64,000 bases of DNA from Micromonospora_J zhanjiangensis. Lineage in GTDB: Bacteria > Actinomycetota > Actinomycetes > Mycobacteriales > Micromonosporaceae. The notes under the pieces were generated by a model. It was not told the DNA's origin, made no database searches, and saw nothing but the letters and a program-made list of their open reading frames with translations. Positions 42,662 through 51,360 of the stretch are shown piece by piece. Positions within the stretch are counted from its first letter, which is position 1, and every line of letters starts with the position of its first letter. A program made the position numbers and the translations under genes. The stretch spans positions 434,001 to 498,000 of the forward strand of contig NZ_JBHSBN010000001.1 in assembly GCF_042650605.1 (NCBI RefSeq). Direction: 5' to 3'.

Positions 42662-43474
42662 TCACGCCCGGCGGCGGGCGGGCCCGAGGGCCGGTTCCGG
42701 TACCTCGGCCGGGCGCGCCGACAACAGGGTGCCCAGCAGCGGGACCGGGGTGAGCGCCAGCACCAGCCGGGTGGTCGCGGGTTGGAGCAGGACGACCGCC
42801 GCCGCCGTCACGCCGGCGCCCAGGGTGAGTCCGGCGACCACGTCGTGCGGGTAGTGCACGCCGCCCAGCACCCGCAGCAGCGCCGCCGTGCCGGCCAGCG
42901 GCAGGGCGGCCAGCGCCAGCCGGGGCCGGATCAGCAGCAGGCCGACCGCGATCGCACCGGCGATGGTGGAGTGGTTGCTCGGGAAGGACAGGTCACCCAG
43001 TTCGGGGCAGGGCAGCAACGTACCGACCTGCATCGCCCGGCACGGTCGGTCCTCGTCCGCCACCAGCTTCGCCAGCTCGCTGCCGGCGTACGCCAGGGTC
43101 GTCCCCAGGCCGACCAGGACGGCGCCGGCGACCGCCGACGGACCCCGCCGCCGGCCGGTCCACCAGGCGATGGCCAGCAGCGCGACAAGCGTCAGCATCA
43201 CGGCCTCGGTGGCCAGGTCGACAAGCGTGCCGGCCAGGCCCGGCGAGCCGGGGCCGTGGTCGGCCAGCGCGCGGTAGAGCGCGGCGGACGGCCCGCTGGA
43301 GATCCGGGCCGGGCCGGGACCGTCCGGTGCCAGCCCGAGCACGAACAGCCCGACCCCGAACAGTACGACCGCCGCCAGCACCGGCCGGCTCAGCAGCGAC
43401 CGCCGACCCGACGGTACGGCCGGCTTCGGGGTGCCGTAGGTGGCGGGCCGGGAAACGTGCGGTGAATGGACCAT
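42662..43474 (-). CDS. PAP2-family membrane phosphatase
   Basis: A 270-residue protein from ATG 43474; a GTG at 43513 is an alternative. It has six membrane segments with the PAP2 catalytic motifs KLVADEDRP (K-x6-RP), PSNHS and GGVHYPHDVVAG (H-x3-D). Homologues dephosphorylate phosphatidate, undecaprenyl-pyrophosphate or other lipid phosphates on the outer leaflet. The segment RPCRAMQVGTLLPCPELGD between motifs 1 and 2 contains two Cys residues that may form a disulfide. Convergent with nuoN. Confidence 0.87.
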   Translation of the reverse strand: MVHSPHVSRPATYGTPKPAVPSGRRSLLSRPVLAAVVLFGVGLFVLGLAPDGPGPARISSGPSAALYRALADHGPGSPGLAGTLVDLATEAVMLTLVALLAIAWWTGRRRGPSAVAGAVLVGLGTTLAYAGSELAKLVADEDRPCRAMQVGTLLPCPELGDLSFPSNHSTIAGAIAVGLLLIRPRLALAALPLAGTAALLRVLGGVHYPHDVVAGLTLGAGVTAAAVVLLQPATTRLVLALTPVPLLGTLLSARPAEVPEPALGPARRRA

Positions 43475-43687
43475 GGCCGAGAAGAGTACGACGGGTTGCC
43501 GGGAATCCTCCACTCCGGATGGGCGAGTCCCAATCTGGCGAAAGTAGGGACCGTCCGGTCGGTATCGGTCGGCCCGGTGGGCTCTGTCCGTTCAGCCAAC
43601 TCTCAGCAATATCCGGATGATGGAGGGGTACCGGATTGTTGAACCGGTCAGTGGATCCGGAGTGATCCGCGCACCGAAGGAGTGACA

Positions 43688-44572
43688 GTGCACAGCCATC
43701 GAAACGGTCTCAAGACGGCCGCTTTGCTCGGCCTGCTCACCGCGTTGATTCTCGCCGTCGGCTACTGGTTCGGCGGCAGCACGGGTCTGGTCATCGCCGT
43801 GTTGATCTCGCTCGGCATGAATGCCGGCACCTATTTCTTCAGCGACAAGCTGGCCCTGCGTTCGATGGGGGCGCAACCGGTCAGCGAGGCCGAGTTCCCG
43901 GCGCTGTACCAGATGGTCCGGGAGCTCTCGACGTCCGCCGGGCAGCCGATGCCCCGGCTGTACGTCAGCCCCACCGCCCAACCCAACGCGTTCGCCACCG
44001 GGCGCAACCCGCAGCACGCGGCGGTCTGCGTCACCCGGGGGATCACCCAGATCCTCGACTACCGCGAACTGCGCGGCGTGATCGGCCACGAGTTGTCGCA
44101 CGTCTACAACCGGGACATCCTGATCTCCAGCGTGGCCGCCGGCCTGGCCGGCATCATCACCATGCTGGCGAACCTGGCCTGGTTCATTCCGCTGGGCGGC
44201 GGGGACGACGAGGACGGGCCCAACCCGGCCGCGCTGCTGTTGATGCTCATTCTCGGCCCGCTGGCCGCGACGGTGATCCAGCTGGCCATCAGCCGCAGCC
44301 GCGAGTACCAGGCCGACGCCTCCGGCGCCGGACTGACCCGCGACCCGCTCGCCCTGGCCAGCGCCCTCCGCAAGATCCACATGGGTACCCAGCGGATGCC
44401 GCTGCCCGCCGAGGGCAACCTGGCCAGCTCGGCCCACCTCATGATCGACAACCCGTTCCGGCGGGGCGGCGGTCTGACGGCGTTGTTCTCCACCCACCCG
44501 CCGATGGAGGAGCGGGTGCGGCGGTTGGAGCAGCTGGCCGCCAACGCCGGCCCGGTGCAGTTCCAACGCTGA
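43688..44572 (+). CDS. htpX: HtpX membrane metalloprotease
   Basis: A 294-residue protein. GTG 43688 is chosen because GAAGGAG lies six bases upstream and the result (MHSHRNGLKTAALLG) matches the usual HtpX N-terminus; GTG 43682 is two codons longer. Zinc site: VIGHELSHVYNRD (HExxH) with the third ligand Glu in SREYQADASGAGLT. Four hydrophobic segments. HtpX degrades misfolded membrane proteins with FtsH, acting at the cytoplasmic face. Confidence 0.93.
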   Translation: MHSHRNGLKTAALLGLLTALILAVGYWFGGSTGLVIAVLISLGMNAGTYFFSDKLALRSMGAQPVSEAEFPALYQMVRELSTSAGQPMPRLYVSPTAQPNAFATGRNPQHAAVCVTRGITQILDYRELRGVIGHELSHVYNRDILISSVAAGLAGIITMLANLAWFIPLGGGDDEDGPNPAALLLMLILGPLAATVIQLAISRSREYQADASGAGLTRDPLALASALRKIHMGTQRMPLPAEGNLASSAHLMIDNPFRRGGGLTALFSTHPPMEERVRRLEQLAANAGPVQFQR

Positions 44573-44585
44573 TTCCCGTTCCCTC

Positions 44586-44621
44586 GACGCCGTCGCCCGG
44601 CCAGCTCCGGGCGGCGGCGTC
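44586..44621 (+). terminator. Hairpin after htpX
   Basis: A 15-bp stem (44586-44600 with 44607-44621, one G-U pair) and a 6-base loop, 14 bases after the htpX stop. Confidence 0.65.
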
Positions 44622-44729
44622 GCCGCTTGTGAGCCCCGGCACCGGCGCGGGAAAAGCGGCGACGTGGCATGGCCGCGGCGTTAGGGTCTAGCCCGGTTGT
44701 CGCCCGTTACCGCGAGGAGGTTCGCCGCC

Positions 44730-46004
44730 GTGGCCGCGTTGCGCCAGTACCTCGCCGTGTGGCGGATTCCCGGGGCGCCCACCCTGCTCGTCGCCGGCAT
44801 CCTCGGCCGGCTCGGCATCGGGATGACCCCGCTCGCGCTGCTGCTCGTCGTGCAGCGGGTGACCCACTCGTACACGGTGGCCGCCATCGCCGGCGGGATC
44901 TTCGCGCTGGCCGGCGCGGCCCTCAGCCCGCTCGCCGGCCGACTCGCCGACCGCCTCGGCCCGACCCCCGTACTGCTGGTCACCGCCGTGGCCCACCCGC
45001 TCGCCCTGGTCGGGCTGCTGCTCACCACCCGGGCCGGCGCCGGCGCGATCACCGCGATCTACCTGACCGCGGGCCTGGCCGGCGCGACGTACCCGCCGAT
45101 GAGCGCCGCCGTCCGCGGCGCCTGGACCGACCTCACCAGCCCCGCCTCCGGCCGGTACGCCCTGCGCAACACCGCGCTCGCCGCCGAGACCGCGCTCTTC
45201 GAGGTGGTCTTCGCCCTCGGCCCGCTGCTGGTCGCCGCCTTCGTGCTGATCGCCGACGCGGCCGCCGCGCTGATCGGCTCGGCGGTGGTGACCCTGGTCG
45301 GCACCACCGTGGTCGCCCTCGGCCGGGTGATGCGCGCCTGGCGACCGCACCCGAGGCGGTCACACGCCCGGGGCCTCGGCCCGCTGCGGGTGGCCGGCGT
45401 CCCGGCCCTGCTGCTCTGCGTCGCCGGGCTCGGCGTCGCGTTCGGCGTGGCCGGGGTGACCGTCCCGGCGTACGCGTCGGCGCACCGCACCGGCGCCGAC
45501 GCGGAGAGCCTGGCCGGCATCCTGCTCGCGCTCTGGGCGGTCGGCAGCACCACCGGCGGGCTCTGGTTCGGCACCCGGCGGACGTCCGCCCACCCGACCC
45601 GTCAGTTCGCCGTCCTGCTCGGCCTGGTGGCGGCCAGCTTCGCGGTGTTCGCGGTGATGCCGAACCCGATCGCGCTCGGCGTGGCGCTGCTGGTCGGCGG
45701 CGCCACCATCGGACCCACGCTGACCCTGGAGACCACCCTGGTCGGCCGGATCGCCCCGGCCAGCATGCTGAACGAGGCGTACACCTGGGTGGTCACCGTG
45801 GCGGTGGGCCTCAACGCGGCCGGCGGCGCGGTCGCCGGGGTGGTCGTCGACCGACTCGGCGGGGCCCCGGTGGCGTTCCTGATCGCCGGAGTGGCGGTCG
45901 GCGGCGCGGCCCTGGTGGCGGCCCGGCCGTCCGGCTCGATCGCCCGCGCCGACGCGACCGCGACCGCCCGGACCGGCGAGGACCTCGCCGCCGAGCCGGT
46001 CTGA
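44730..46004 (+). CDS. MFS transporter (drug-efflux type)
   Basis: A 424-residue protein with twelve predicted membrane helices. GTG 44730 has AGGAGG nine bases upstream; TTG 44697 is a longer alternative. The MFS motif A-like loop after helix 2 is SPLAGRLADRLGPTPVLL. The best resemblance is to the actinobacterial YjiJ/arabinose-efflux-like subgroup. Substrate unknown. It converges with the GntR-type gene, 9 bases from stop to stop. Confidence 0.82.
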   Translation: MAALRQYLAVWRIPGAPTLLVAGILGRLGIGMTPLALLLVVQRVTHSYTVAAIAGGIFALAGAALSPLAGRLADRLGPTPVLLVTAVAHPLALVGLLLTTRAGAGAITAIYLTAGLAGATYPPMSAAVRGAWTDLTSPASGRYALRNTALAAETALFEVVFALGPLLVAAFVLIADAAAALIGSAVVTLVGTTVVALGRVMRAWRPHPRRSHARGLGPLRVAGVPALLLCVAGLGVAFGVAGVTVPAYASAHRTGADAESLAGILLALWAVGSTTGGLWFGTRRTSAHPTRQFAVLLGLVAASFAVFAVMPNPIALGVALLVGGATIGPTLTLETTLVGRIAPASMLNEAYTWVVTVAVGLNAAGGAVAGVVVDRLGGAPVAFLIAGVAVGGAALVAARPSGSIARADATATARTGEDLAAEPV

Positions 46005-46013
46005 CGGTACGGG

Positions 46014-46256
46014 TTACCTCTTCGGTTCGACGACGAACGAGCCCTTGCCGGGCTGGGTGACGATCAGGCCGCGTTCGCGCAGCAGCCGCAGGCCGGCGCG
46101 GACCGTCCCGCGGCTCATGTTGTACGTGCCCATCAGGTACGGCTCGCTCGGGATGACCTGCCCCGGCGCCAGGTCGCCGCGTTCGATCTGCTCGGCGATG
46201 GTGTCCGCGAGCTGCACGTAGAGCGGTCGCCAGTCGATCGGGCCTGTCACGTCCAT
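46014..46256 (-). CDS. GntR-type winged-helix regulator, minimal length
   Basis: An 80-residue protein from ATG 46256 with GGGGGG upstream. It is only the GntR DNA-binding domain: PLYVQLADTIAEQIERGDL, GQVIPSEPYLMGTYNMSRGTVRAGL and RERGLIVTQPGKGSFVV. The ligand domain normally found in this family is absent. Such stand-alone GntR domains are common in actinomycetes. It is 18 bases downstream of the next gene and probably in the same transcript. Confidence 0.82.
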   Translation of the reverse strand: MDVTGPIDWRPLYVQLADTIAEQIERGDLAPGQVIPSEPYLMGTYNMSRGTVRAGLRLLRERGLIVTQPGKGSFVVEPKR

Positions 46257-46277
46257 CAATCCCCCCGTGCCGGGCTG

Positions 46278-46520
46278 CTACTCCGGCTCGATACCGCCGG
46301 CTCGCAGGATTCGGCGCACGCTCTCGCGGTTGTAGCCGGTCACCTCGACGATCTCGCGTTGCCGCATTCCGGCGCTGGCGGCGGCCACGATCGCCTGGTG
46401 CAGCCGTTGGCGAGCCTCGGGCAGGCTACCCTTCGCCGCCGCGAGGGCCGATTCGGCATCGCTGATCGCGTCCTGCGCCTCATGGAAGGCGTGGACGGCG
46501 GCCGCAAGGTCATCGCGCAC
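46278..46520 (-). CDS. Small HTH protein (sigma-region-4/Trp-repressor-like)
   Basis: An 80-residue, helical protein with a GTG start. The first 40 residues are a likely coiled-coil segment (HEAQDAISDAESALAAAKG), then an HTH: AASAGMRQREIVEVTGYNRESVRRIL. I recall similar proteins from Micromonospora next to GntR-type genes; function unknown. It and the GntR gene form an operon of two small DNA-binding proteins. Confidence 0.65.
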   Translation of the reverse strand: MRDDLAAAVHAFHEAQDAISDAESALAAAKGSLPEARQRLHQAIVAAASAGMRQREIVEVTGYNRESVRRILRAGGIEPE

Positions 46521-46733
46521 CCGGCCATGCTGTCATGTCGGACGCCCGGTCGAGTATCCGCTCGCCGTCCACCAGGCCCGGGCGCTCGCCCAGCAGGTTC
46601 AGCTGGTGCTCGGCCTGCCGGGGGTGGGCTGAGGCGGGGGAGAAGCCGACCGGACCGGTCGGCGTCGCCATGATCGCCCGCGCCGCCGTCCCCGCACATC
46701 GTTGTGGCGGGCGGCGCGGGCGCGGCTATCCGG

Positions 46734-47228
46734 TCAGCGGTAGTTGGTGAACTGCAGGGCGACGCCGAAGTCCTCGCCCTTGAGCAGCGTGATGACGGCC
46801 TGCAGGTCGTCCTTCTTCTTGCCGGTCACCCGCAGCTGGTCGCCCTGGATCTGCGCCTGTACGCCCTTGGGGCCCTCGTCGCGGATCTTCTTGCTGATCG
46901 CCTTGGCCTTCTCCGAGTCGATGCCCTGGATCACCTTGCAGTCGATCTTGTAAGTCTTGCCGGATGCCCGCGGGTCGCCGCAGTCCAGGGACTTCAGGGA
47001 GATGTTCCGCTTGACGACCTTCTCCTTGAAGACGTCGAGGGCGGCCTTCACCCGCTCCTCCGTCTCGGCACTGAGGCTGACCGCCTCCTCGCCGGCCCAG
47101 GAGATCGAGGCGCCCGTACCCCGGAAGTCGAACCGGGTGCCCAGCTCCCGCTCCGCCTGGCGGACCGCGTTGTCGATCTCCTGCCGGTCGACCTTGCTGA
47201 CGATGTCGAACGACGGGTTCGCTGCCAT
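46734..47228 (-). CDS. yajQ: YajQ-family nucleotide-binding protein
   Basis: A 164-residue protein. ATG 47228 has AGGAG at a proper 8-base spacing; an ATG two codons earlier is too close. It starts with SFDIVSKVDRQEIDNAVRQ, the YajQ signature, and contains TGKKKDDLQAVI. Two RNP-like ferredoxin-fold domains. In Xanthomonas and Pseudomonas, YajQ proteins bind cyclic di-GMP, so a link with the GGDEF-EAL protein 1.2 kb away is possible but not shown. Confidence 0.9.
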   Translation of the reverse strand: MAANPSFDIVSKVDRQEIDNAVRQAERELGTRFDFRGTGASISWAGEEAVSLSAETEERVKAALDVFKEKVVKRNISLKSLDCGDPRASGKTYKIDCKVIQGIDSEKAKAISKKIRDEGPKGVQAQIQGDQLRVTGKKKDDLQAVITLLKGEDFGVALQFTNYR

Positions 47229-47373
47229 GATCATTGCTCCTGGAGTTGGCGATATGAAGATGTCCGGGCCACCGGCCGGCGGCCCATCCCGCCGACCGTA
47301 CCCGGTTGCGCACCGGCCCGGCGCTACCGCTATCCTTGCTTCCGCCGCCGCGTTGAACGTGGCGGCACGCCCT

Positions 47374-47457
47374 GGCGGGTTGCCCGAGCGGCCAATGGGA
47401 GCGGACTGTAAATCCGTCGCGAAAGCTACAGAGGTTCGAATCCTCTACCCGCCACCA
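47374..47457 (+). tRNA. tRNA-Tyr (GTA), CCA encoded
   Basis: Acceptor 47374-47380 GGCGGGT pairs with 47447-47453 ACCCGCC; discriminator A 47454 and CCA 47455-47457. Anticodon GTA at 47408-47410 in loop CTGTAAA. Long variable arm (class II), as for bacterial tRNA-Tyr. TTCGAATC T loop. Confidence 0.95.
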
Positions 47458-47465
47458 GGTGCGAG

Positions 47466-47505
47466 AACGGCCCCCGAACAGCAGAGATGCTGATCGGGGG
47501 CCGTT
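47466..47505 (+). terminator. Hairpin after tRNA-Tyr
   Basis: A 12-bp stem (47466-47477 with 47494-47505) with an inner CAGCA/TGCTG stem and a GAGA loop. No T-tract follows, but the position right after the tRNA fits. Confidence 0.75.
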
Positions 47506-48143
47506 GTCGTTGATCTCGCTCGGCAACCCGCGCTCACCGAGGCGCAGGCCGCGTCGTCGCCGGCTGGGTGACCCTACGGCCTGCGTAACGCGGCGGCGTC
47601 GCTTGGCTTAACGCTGGCGTACCGCCACCGCGGTCGCCCGGCGCCAAGGGTCGTGCTCGTCGGGCGGCCAGGTGGCCTGATTCCGATTGGGGGCGAATTA
47701 TGGCGATTCTCGGAGTATTCACTCGCGCGACGGGGTTGCGTAACTCTCTGTGGGCGACCAGTATCAGGCTGACGAGTTAATTTCAGTTTATTGAGGCTCT
47801 GATTGCCCGGCGTAATCGCGGAGCGGATTGTGATGCCAATGCGTCGCGGAGGCAGATCCTATGAGCCGAACGTCGGACATGTTCAATTTTGGCGTAGCTC
47901 CCCGGAAATGCGAGCTTTGAGATCTCGGACCTGATCGTGAGTAACGTCGCAATACACGTTCCGTGAATGCGTGCCCCGACTTCGGCGTGGCGAGGTGTAG
48001 GCCGCACGGCGGATGGGCACCTACCGAATGGTTGAACTTGCCGCAATCGTGGTCGGAGGCAACTCCAACGGCTTTGCGGTCCCTCGCGCCTGTGGCACCA
48101 TCATGGAATCTCCATCTTCTCCGTCTCGCGACAGGAGCTAACG
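47506..48143. other. AT-rich stretch without a recognisable gene
   Basis: About 640 bases without a convincing frame. From about 47690 to 48110 the GC content is visibly lower than anywhere else in the window (for example TTAATTTCAGTTTATTGAGG near 47777). It ends in the upstream region of the small secreted protein. It follows a tRNA gene, a usual integration spot, but no copy of the tRNA end and no integrase are seen. Confidence 0.5.
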
Positions 48144-48389
48144 ATGTCCGCTCGACGGCTGGGCCGCCTGCTTGGAGCGGCCCTTGTTGCGACGGTGGCC
48201 GTCGGCGTGTTGCTGGGCGACGGCGACGGCGGAAGTGGCACGTCCGATGGATGGGAGTGGCAGGTGTACTCCGCGAAGTACGGCTGGGAGTGGCAGCAGC
48301 AGCTGCTCCCGGCCTCCGGTGTCACCGCCATGTCACCCACCTCGACCGTCCGACCGGTCCATTTTGGGCAGTTCGGCCAGGCTGTCTAA
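48144..48389 (+). CDS. Tiny secreted protein with GWEWQ repeat
   Basis: An 81-residue protein, ATG with AGGAG seven bases upstream. Residues 1-25 form a signal peptide (RRLGRLLGAALVATVAVGVLLG). The mature part is short, with the pattern GWEWQ twice (DGWEWQVYSAKYGWEWQQQL) and a TVRPVHFGQFGQAV tail. No family recognised. It ends 21 bases before the GGDEF-EAL gene, so the two are probably co-transcribed. Confidence 0.65.
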   Translation: MSARRLGRLLGAALVATVAVGVLLGDGDGGSGTSDGWEWQVYSAKYGWEWQQQLLPASGVTAMSPTSTVRPVHFGQFGQAV

Positions 48390-48410
48390 GCCGAACAATC
48401 CGGGAGCGGC

Positions 48411-50939
48411 ATGACCAGGAGGCAACCGCCGTCCAGGCGGTCACAGGATTACGCCTGGTTCGTTACCGGTCCACTCGCCTGCGTGGCAGTGGTTTGCACC
48501 GTCGGTCTGGGTATCGTGACCGACCATCAGTTCGAGAAATGGCCGCTGGCCGTGCTGCTGTTCGGACTGATGGTGACTGCCGAGATCCCGCAGACGCGGT
48601 TCATCATCCGGCGTCAGTCGTTCGCCATGACGCTCACCGAGATTCCGCTGGTACTGGCGTTCTACCTGCTCTCACCTCTCTTCGTGGTCGTCGTGACCTT
48701 GGCGGCGGCGCTGGTGACCCAGGTTCGGCGCCGTCTCAGCCCGGCGAAGTTCTGCTTCAACGTCGCCAACGCCGCGGCGGCGACCTCCATCGCCGCGGTT
48801 CTGCTTCGGGCGCTCCCGCCCATGGAGGGCGTCGGACCGGGCACCTGGGGGATCCTGTTCGCCGCCGTTAGCACCTACACCATCATGCTGCTGACCTCGG
48901 TCGTCGTGGTGATCACCCTCGTTCAGGGGGGCCAGGCCGGCCGTGAGGTCGTCCGGACGGCCTCACCGAACCTGATCACCGTCGCGGTCAATGTCGTCAT
49001 CGGTCTGATCGTCCTGATCGTGGCCAGGTACACCTGGTGGTCGGTGTTCCTGTTCGGTGCCCTGGCCGCCGGTCTGGTCGTCGTCTACCGGTCCTACGCC
49101 CAGTTCTTCCGCCAGCACCGAACCCTCGGCGACATGTACGAGCTGACACGGGCGATGAGCGAGAGCGGCCCGAACGGAACCCTCGCCGACGCGATGCTCG
49201 GTCGCGTGCGCGCACTCATGCAAGCCGAGTACGCCACGCTCTGGCTCCCCGCGCAGGGCCGGCATCCCGAGGTGCTGCTCACCGCGCGGATGGACGACCC
49301 GGGACTGCTGGACGTCACGCGGACCCCGCCGGAACTGCGGCAGTCCGCCCGGGACCGGGGCGAGACGATCGCCGTCGGCAGCCGGCTGGGCGGCGACGAG
49401 GAGACTCGGGCGGTGCTTCGCAACCACCAGGTGAAGGACGCCATCGTCGTGCCGCTGCGGTCCGGCTCGGTGGTGATCGGCACCATTGAGGTGGTCAACC
49501 GGCTGGGGGACATGGGTTACTTCGTACCCAGCGACATTCCGGTCTTCGAGACGGTGGCGGCGCACGCCGCGGTGGCGCTGGAGAACTCGCGGCTGGTCGA
49601 CCGGCTGCGCTTCGACGCGTACCACGACGGGGTGACCGGGCTGCCCAACCGGCGCCGGATCTCCGGCGCGCTGGAGGAGGCGGTCCGGATCCGTACGCCG
49701 GGGGAGGTGGTCGCCGTCCTGCTGTTCGACGTGGACGACCTGCGCCGGGTGAACGAGTCACTCGGGCACGCGGCCGGCGACAAGGTGCTCGCCGAGGTGG
49801 CCAGGCGGCTGCGCGACCGCGCGCCGAGTGCCGCGCTGGTCGGTCGACTCGGCGGCGACGAGTTCGTGGTCACCCTGCGCATGGAGAACGTGGACGCGGC
49901 GCTGGACCTGGCCGGCGAGTTGCGCGAGCAGATCCGCGACGAGATGGTGTTCGGCGAGCTGACCTTGGACGTGGACACCGCGGTCGGTGTGGTCGTACAC
50001 CCGGATCACGGTGACGATCCGGCGACGCTGCTGCAGCGGGTCGACCTGGCGGCCATGGCCGCCAAGGCGACGCCCGGTGGCGTACAGCTGTTCAGTCCGG
50101 TCCTGGAGTCGCGCTCGATGCGCCGGCTCGGCCTGGCCGCCGACCTGCGTCGGGCGCTGGAGCACGACGAACTGGAGGTTTACTTCCAGCCCAAGGTGAC
50201 CCTGGGCGAGCGCCGGTTGGTCGGGGTGGAGTGCCTGGCGCGGTGGGAACACCCGGTGCACGGCACGGTCTCCCCGGAGGACTTCGTGCCGGTGGCCGAG
50301 CACACCGGGCAGCTCGGCCGACTGACCGAGATCGTGCTGAGGGAAGGGCTGCGCCGCAGCCGGGACTGGGCCGATCCGGACAACCCGCTCAACATCTCGG
50401 TCAACCTCTCCGCGCGTACCCTCACCGATCCGCATTTCCCGTCCCGGGTGCAGACGTTGCTCGCCGAGTACGCCGTGCCGGCCGAGCGGCTCACGTTCGA
50501 GATCAAGGAGGCCGGCCTCCTCGACGGCAGCGACCGTCCGATGCCCACCCTGCGCCGGCTGCGGGACATCGGGGTACGCCTGTCCGTGGACGACTTCGGC
50601 ACCGGCTACTCGTCGCTGTCCTACCTGCGCCGGTTGCCCGTGCACGAGGTGAAGGTCGACCAGTCCTTCGTCCAGGGCATGGCGACCGATCCGGTCGACC
50701 TGGCCATCGTCAACGCGGTGGTGACACTCTCCCAACAGTTCGGCCTGACCGTGGTCGCCGAGGGGGTGGAGAGCGAGCTGACCCTCGAACTGCTGCAGGA
50801 CATCGGCTGCGAGGTCGGCCAGGGTTTCCTGTTCAGCCGCCCGCTGCCGTACGAGCGACTGGCCACCTGGTTCGAGGTGCAGGCCGAGTCCGAGCCGCCG
50901 CCGAACACCGACGTCCGGCGGCTGCGTGCGGTGCCCTGA
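48411..50939 (+). CDS. Membrane GGDEF-EAL cyclic di-GMP enzyme with GAF domain
   Basis: An 842-residue protein. Residues about 15-235 hold seven or so membrane helices (MASE-like sensor). A GAF domain follows (about 250-395: VPLRSGSVVIGTIEVVNRLG). The GGDEF domain (about 405-565) has an intact active site RLGGDEFVV. The EAL domain (about 580-825) has the variant ECLARW for EALxR, with catalytic residues kept elsewhere: NISVNLSAR, FEIKEA, DDFGTGYSS, VKVDQSF, AEGVES, GQGFLFSRP. It can in principle both make and degrade c-di-GMP. It is probably in one transcript with the small secreted protein upstream. Confidence 0.92.
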   Translation: MTRRQPPSRRSQDYAWFVTGPLACVAVVCTVGLGIVTDHQFEKWPLAVLLFGLMVTAEIPQTRFIIRRQSFAMTLTEIPLVLAFYLLSPLFVVVVTLAAALVTQVRRRLSPAKFCFNVANAAAATSIAAVLLRALPPMEGVGPGTWGILFAAVSTYTIMLLTSVVVVITLVQGGQAGREVVRTASPNLITVAVNVVIGLIVLIVARYTWWSVFLFGALAAGLVVVYRSYAQFFRQHRTLGDMYELTRAMSESGPNGTLADAMLGRVRALMQAEYATLWLPAQGRHPEVLLTARMDDPGLLDVTRTPPELRQSARDRGETIAVGSRLGGDEETRAVLRNHQVKDAIVVPLRSGSVVIGTIEVVNRLGDMGYFVPSDIPVFETVAAHAAVALENSRLVDRLRFDAYHDGVTGLPNRRRISGALEEAVRIRTPGEVVAVLLFDVDDLRRVNESLGHAAGDKVLAEVARRLRDRAPSAALVGRLGGDEFVVTLRMENVDAALDLAGELREQIRDEMVFGELTLDVDTAVGVVVHPDHGDDPATLLQRVDLAAMAAKATPGGVQLFSPVLESRSMRRLGLAADLRRALEHDELEVYFQPKVTLGERRLVGVECLARWEHPVHGTVSPEDFVPVAEHTGQLGRLTEIVLREGLRRSRDWADPDNPLNISVNLSARTLTDPHFPSRVQTLLAEYAVPAERLTFEIKEAGLLDGSDRPMPTLRRLRDIGVRLSVDDFGTGYSSLSYLRRLPVHEVKVDQSFVQGMATDPVDLAIVNAVVTLSQQFGLTVVAEGVESELTLELLQDIGCEVGQGFLFSRPLPYERLATWFEVQAESEPPPNTDVRRLRAVP

Positions 50940-50992
50940 CCTGGGGTGAAACGGAGGTTCGGCGGCCGTCGCGACGACACCGGGAACCCGAT

Positions 50993-51021
50993 TTCACCTC
51001 AGCGGGGCCGCCGTGTACTCT
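50993..51021 (+). promoter_or_regulatory. Candidate promoter for tRNA-Thr/tRNA-Met
   Basis: TTCACC (50993-50998), 17-base spacer, TACTCT (51016-51021), followed by tRNA-Thr 33 bases later. A sigma-70-like match by eye. Confidence 0.4.
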
Positions 51022-51054
51022 TACTCCTGCGCGTCTCGCGGGAGATCGCGAAAG

Positions 51055-51127
51055 GCCCCCTTAGCTCAGTCGGCAGAGCGTCTCCATGGTAAGGAGAAGG
51101 TCTACGGTTCGATTCCGTAAGGGGGCT
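51055..51127 (+). tRNA. tRNA-Thr (GGT)
   Basis: Acceptor GCCCCCT (51055-51061) pairs with AGGGGGC (51120-51126); discriminator T at 51127; CCA not encoded. D arm TTAGCTCAGTCGGCAGAGC; anticodon loop ATGGTAA within TCTCC/GGAGA, anticodon GGT; T loop TTCGATTCC. Confidence 0.95.
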
Positions 51128-51153
51128 CAGAGGGTTCAGCCGGACCCGTCTGT

Positions 51154-51226
51154 GGCGGTGTAGCTCAGATGGTAGAGCAAGCGGCTCATAATCGCTGTGT
51201 CGCCGGTTCAAGTCCGGCCACCGCTA
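51154..51226 (+). tRNA. tRNA-Met (CAT), elongator type
   Basis: Acceptor GGCGGTG (51154-51160) pairs with CACCGCT (51219-51225, one G-U); discriminator A 51226; CCA not encoded. Anticodon CAT at 51187-51189 in loop CTCATAA. T loop TTCAAGT. Confidence 0.93.
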
Positions 51227-51268
51227 CTCTCTCGGCCAACGGGTTCACCCCCGGAGGTCGAAAGCGAT

Positions 51269-51285
51269 GGGCGCCACAGGCGCCC
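51269..51285 (+). terminator. Short hairpin after the tRNAs
   Basis: GGGCGCC (51269-51275) and GGCGCCC (51279-51285) pair around ACA, followed by ACTTT. Confidence 0.6.
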
Positions 51286-51288
51286 ACT

Positions 51289-51318
51289 TTGCGTGTCTGC
51301 GGGACGAGAGTCTACGCT
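51289..51318 (+). promoter_or_regulatory. Candidate promoter for rpmG
   Basis: TTGCGT (51289-51294), 18-base spacer, TACGCT (51313-51318), 42 bases before the rpmG start. Match by eye to the sigma-70 consensus. Confidence 0.45.
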
Positions 51319-51360
51319 GGTACGTCGTAGTTGATCCGATAGCGAGGAAGGCACCCCGCC

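Noticed and set aside
47430..47457. tRNA-Tyr 3' end as an attachment site for an integrated element
   Set aside because: No second copy of the tRNA end and no integrase in the window.
47783..48046. 87-codon minus-strand frame in the AT-rich stretch
   Set aside because: No ribosome site, no coding bias, no recognisable motif.
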